Source: Dipylidium caninum (Eukaryota > Platyhelminthes > Cestoda > Cyclophyllidea > Dipylidiidae). Taken from it: 64,000 bases of DNA. The translations under genes and the position numbers were made by a program. A model generated the notes under the pieces. The model made no database searches. It had not been told where the DNA came from and saw nothing but the letters and a program-made list of their open reading frames with translations. Where the stretch lies: assembly GCA_017562135.1 (NCBI GenBank), contig QEYB01000388.1, positions 558,001 to 622,000 of the forward strand, read 5' to 3'. Shown piece after piece: positions 60,878 through 64,000 of the stretch; position 1 is the first letter of the stretch, and each line of letters starts with the position of its first letter.

Positions 60878-63800
60878 CTGGCACAGTTTTGTCGAAACAC
60901 ATAACACTCCGACCTGGGCTTGTGCTTGTTCATGTCAAGACAATGACTAATGAAATTGCGGGTTTTATTCAGTTCCGGAGCCCAATTTTCCCCTTGGGCG
61001 CGTCAAGCAATGTTCTAATCAAACTCACTCCCACCCTCAACTGCCTTTGCGGTGAGCCTATCCATAATATTCTCGTTTCCTGGCGATTTCAAGAACAGGA
61101 GTCTTGCCGTGAACATAGAGAAGCCTTTCTTGCATCACTTCGTGATTGGATGCACCAATATGTTCGTCTGCATGGTCTTAATCAAGCTACGCTATTTAAT
61201 GGGAAGGTGACTATTTGTTAATGAAATCCCCGCGTTTCGTAGTAAGGATAAAAGCCTTGATATTGTAGTCAGGGTGGTGAACGATATTACCCTTTCTTTC
61301 AGCACTCCATTTGGCGAATTGTATTAGAAGTTGCAATGGGATTTTAATTTTTGCTGTCTTCTCGGATGCTTTTAGTCGTCGCTTCCATATCTTAGGCGAA
61401 TCGGGTTTCTTTTGCGATTGCTTTACCTTTTACTTAAAGCCCGTTTCTTAACAATACTTATTGTTAGGTTAAAGATTATGCTTATTTCAAGGTTCTCGAC
61501 CGTGCTATAAAATAGTTGTCCCACATCGTTGCATTAAATTCCTTAAAGTCTAGACTTTTTGCATGAATTTGTGTCATTATTGACTTGTGATTAAAATGAT
61601 TACCAGATAAGCTCTTACGTTATATCACGCCTATGATCTCGAAGTAGTCATTTGATAGCAATTCTTTGATTTAAAAAATGTATCATATTTTCTGGTTGAC
61701 GTTTTGACAATGCCCAAAATGTTCTAATTCCTTAGTCTAACGAGGTTCGGGTTTGGTGCTACGTGCCTGAAAGGACTTCAGTAAACTTGTTTCTTACCAA
61801 TACGGCATCTGCTTTCACTCCTGCTCATGAATGTCCAAAATGGCCGTCTAATTTGCTTTCCCGGATTGACTTGACCGTTGTTCGTTGTTTTCGACACTTC
61901 TGCATAGTCACTCACCACCCCCATGGCGACACTTTTGAGGCGAAGGCTTTTCTCTCTGTGCCTCGTTCATCCCCTTCTCTACCACCAGGCACGAAGCTAC
62001 GTGTCTTTGGAGTGTGGATTTTTGAAAATCGGTACCTCCAACCAGGAATTCTCACTTCCTGGTTTAAAGACTCAGTTTTCTCTACCTCTCCTCTTCCCCC
62101 TCTTCGTATCGAGGCTTCTTCGCTCCCTGATGGCGCTTTATATCTCGCCTTGATGACTATTTTCATGGTAGGACGCTTTATTCACCCTTCGGATATCTTT
62201 GCATTTATCATTTGACTTTGGCAATAATTTTTCCCATAATTGCTTAGGGTTTCATCTGTTGTTTCCTCTAGAGGACATCTATGACTAGTAAATAGACTGA
62301 TGCGCAAATAGTATGCTCATTTTTGATATCTGAGATTAGGCAATAGGCTCGTAGAGCCACTTTTACCTCCTATATTTAACGCCCAACTGTATCCGCATTC
62401 GGTAACTTCTAAAGACTAGGTTACATAAATTTTTTATGCCTTTATACTGTTTGTTTTTTGCATTTTATTTCCCTTTTTATGTACATTATTTTCCCATCAC
62501 CTTACCTGCCAATAATATTAGCATTTTTATGTTCTGTTTGCCTTGATATTTTTGTTAGCCAATTTTTAATCATAAAAAGCTGTGTTCATATAAGCAAACT
62601 CGATTATTTCGTGTAATCCATAGGTGGAAGGCAATAGAATGCACTTTGCATGAAGCAAAGCACTTTTATAATGTTAATGAACTGCAATTGCTAGGCCTTT
62701 TTACGGACTCTTAGTAGGCTGTGCCATATTATGAGCACACACTTATCCCTAATATAAGCTCAAGACGTGAAAGTAAGGTTATTTGGACACGAATCGATTG
62801 AGTGATCATCCATTTAATATTCGAAATGTGTTGTTAATAGTATTTTTAACTGAATCTCGTCTACAAGTCGCCTGATTAGGTGCCAAACATTAATCAACTG
62901 TCTGTCTGGGATGAGGTTCTACCTCGTTTTATCCTCTTTCTGCGTAGTAATATTGTTTTTTGTACTACTCAGCTTTATTTGCTGATTAAAAAATACGATT
63001 TTATATAATCTAACGAATTACAAGTGCGTCTTTTTGTCACTCATTTATCTCTTATTAAATCACCGTAATTAGTATTTAATGAAATTTGGAGGTTTTAGTC
63101 TTTTTTTAATTTTGCTTTACTCATCCTATTGCCAAAATAGCTTTCTTAACCTACTTCATTTTCAAATAATGACTGATAAGAATCTCCTATTCAGCCCTCC
63201 TTAGATGTTATTGGTAGTGAAAGTCATGCAGAAGGTGTTGTTTTCGCCGAATCAGCCCTAAATACCCTTACTACGGATGCGAAAATTGATACGTCAGCCC
63301 GTGGCATTCAACTCGCCGCCGAATTTATTTGTCTTAGTGACCAAACTCCTTCGCCTTGCTTTACCCATCGCCTCTTAACCACAAATGATCTTGGCGATGT
63401 CACCTCTGCCTTTCAACCCGAGGGGAAGGAGGTTAATTTGAGGTTATTTGATAATTATTTCCGTGATTACGATTTTTGAAACAGGAGCGTCAAATTCTTT
63501 AATTATTTTTCACTTGCGCAAGGTTATTTGTTTCGTTTTATGTCAACTGTCCGTACTCGCACTTGTATTTGGTGACTTACCCGAGTGGCACATAATGCCT
63601 ATGTCTAAACACACCCTTTAATTCATATCTGGTTTACACTTTCTCATAATTGAGATTCATTGCAACTTGAATTGAATTTTACCATATTTACTTATCCATT
63701 TATCTTTTAGTGGTGCAACACTACGATTTCTGGAACCACGTGCGTCAGCATCTCAGGATGTGATTCTCATTGGCCGAATAGGAATGGAACCGATCACTGG

Positions 63801-63992
63801 TGCAATAACAGTCGGTCCCATCACTGCCTCATCGGACTCCTTAAACTTTCCTATAGTATTTTCTTCACCTAATGACACTAGTCTGGCATCTCAGAGCCTC
63901 TTCGGTGAAGTGGTTTTGATCAGACAACCACGCTTGGCCCTTCTTGAGACAAGTTTAGAGAAATCCTTTGTGGTTCGCGTTTTTGGACGGAG
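60878..63992 (+). CDS. Unrecognised multi-exon gene, truncated by the window
   Basis: Four exons are consistent in phase: 60878-61206, 61736-62167, 63195-63442 and 63711-63992, the last with donor GTACGC two thirds into a codon. An earlier exon may begin near 60719 (reads LRSMHGSSLRLPHLITDLAGV) but its donor is unclear. About 430 residues are visible. Features seen: a Cys pair (CLCGEPI), SCREHREAFLASLRDWM, a segment LPPGTKLRVFGVWIFENRYLQPG that could be a beta-barrel strand pair, and VILIGRIGMEPITGAITVGPIT. There is no signal peptide or transmembrane helix in the visible part. The order PGLVLV, then a Cys pair, then an LPPGTKLRVFGV-like strand, weakly recalls the N-terminal half of MCM-domain proteins such as MCMDC2, but I see no ATPase motif and do not assign a function. 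Confidence 0.6.
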
Positions 63993-64000
63993 GTACGCCT

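Overview
This is a eukaryotic nuclear window, most likely from a parasitic flatworm and probably a cestode. The reasons are spliceosomal genes with many 31-45 nt introns, a Nit-Fhit fusion gene (known from invertebrates), two annexins with a long linker between repeats 2 and 3 as described for platyhelminth annexins, and start exons of only 8 and 14 nt. The lineage call is inference from gene structure, not a phylogeny.

Left flank (1-12,500), ordinary compact gene neighbourhood: a penta-EF-hand Ca2+-binding protein (-), the 10-exon NitFhit gene (+), a PPP1R42-like leucine-rich-repeat protein (-) whose stop codon lies 59 nt from that of NitFhit, a clathrin light chain gene (+) starting 381 nt from the PPP1R42 start, and an intronless four-finger C2H2 zinc-finger gene (-).

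Centre (12,579-52,818), annexin/inverted-repeat region: two paralogous annexin genes, both on the minus strand and with identical intron phases (A, 12,579-25,161; B, 44,345-52,818), enclose a large imperfect palindrome. Its arms (about 28,345-34,846 and 37,537-44,000) are about 6.5 kb each around a 2.7-kb spacer. Each arm carries a two-exon beta-1,4-galactosyltransferase gene, pointing outwards. The left copy has an intact exon 2 and a frameshifted exon 1; the right copy has an intact exon 1 and a frameshifted exon 2. Smaller inverted and direct copies are scattered around the palindrome with different symmetry centres, including an intact antisense copy of annexin B exon 3 inside an annexin A intron.

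Right flank (55,381-64,000), compact again: an L10K/UPF0390 small basic protein (+), ribosomal protein eS24 (-), the casein kinase 2 regulatory subunit CK2-beta (+, with a one-base slip and a possible alternative last exon) and an unrecognised multi-exon gene (+) that runs off the window.

The housekeeping genes are independent of one another. The feature that stands out is the palindromic block. Recombination between its arms within the galactosyltransferase intron would join the intact exon 1 to the intact exon 2. Small indels in CK2-beta and annexin B suggest that some frameshifts in this window are consensus errors, so the broken genes should be read with that in mind.
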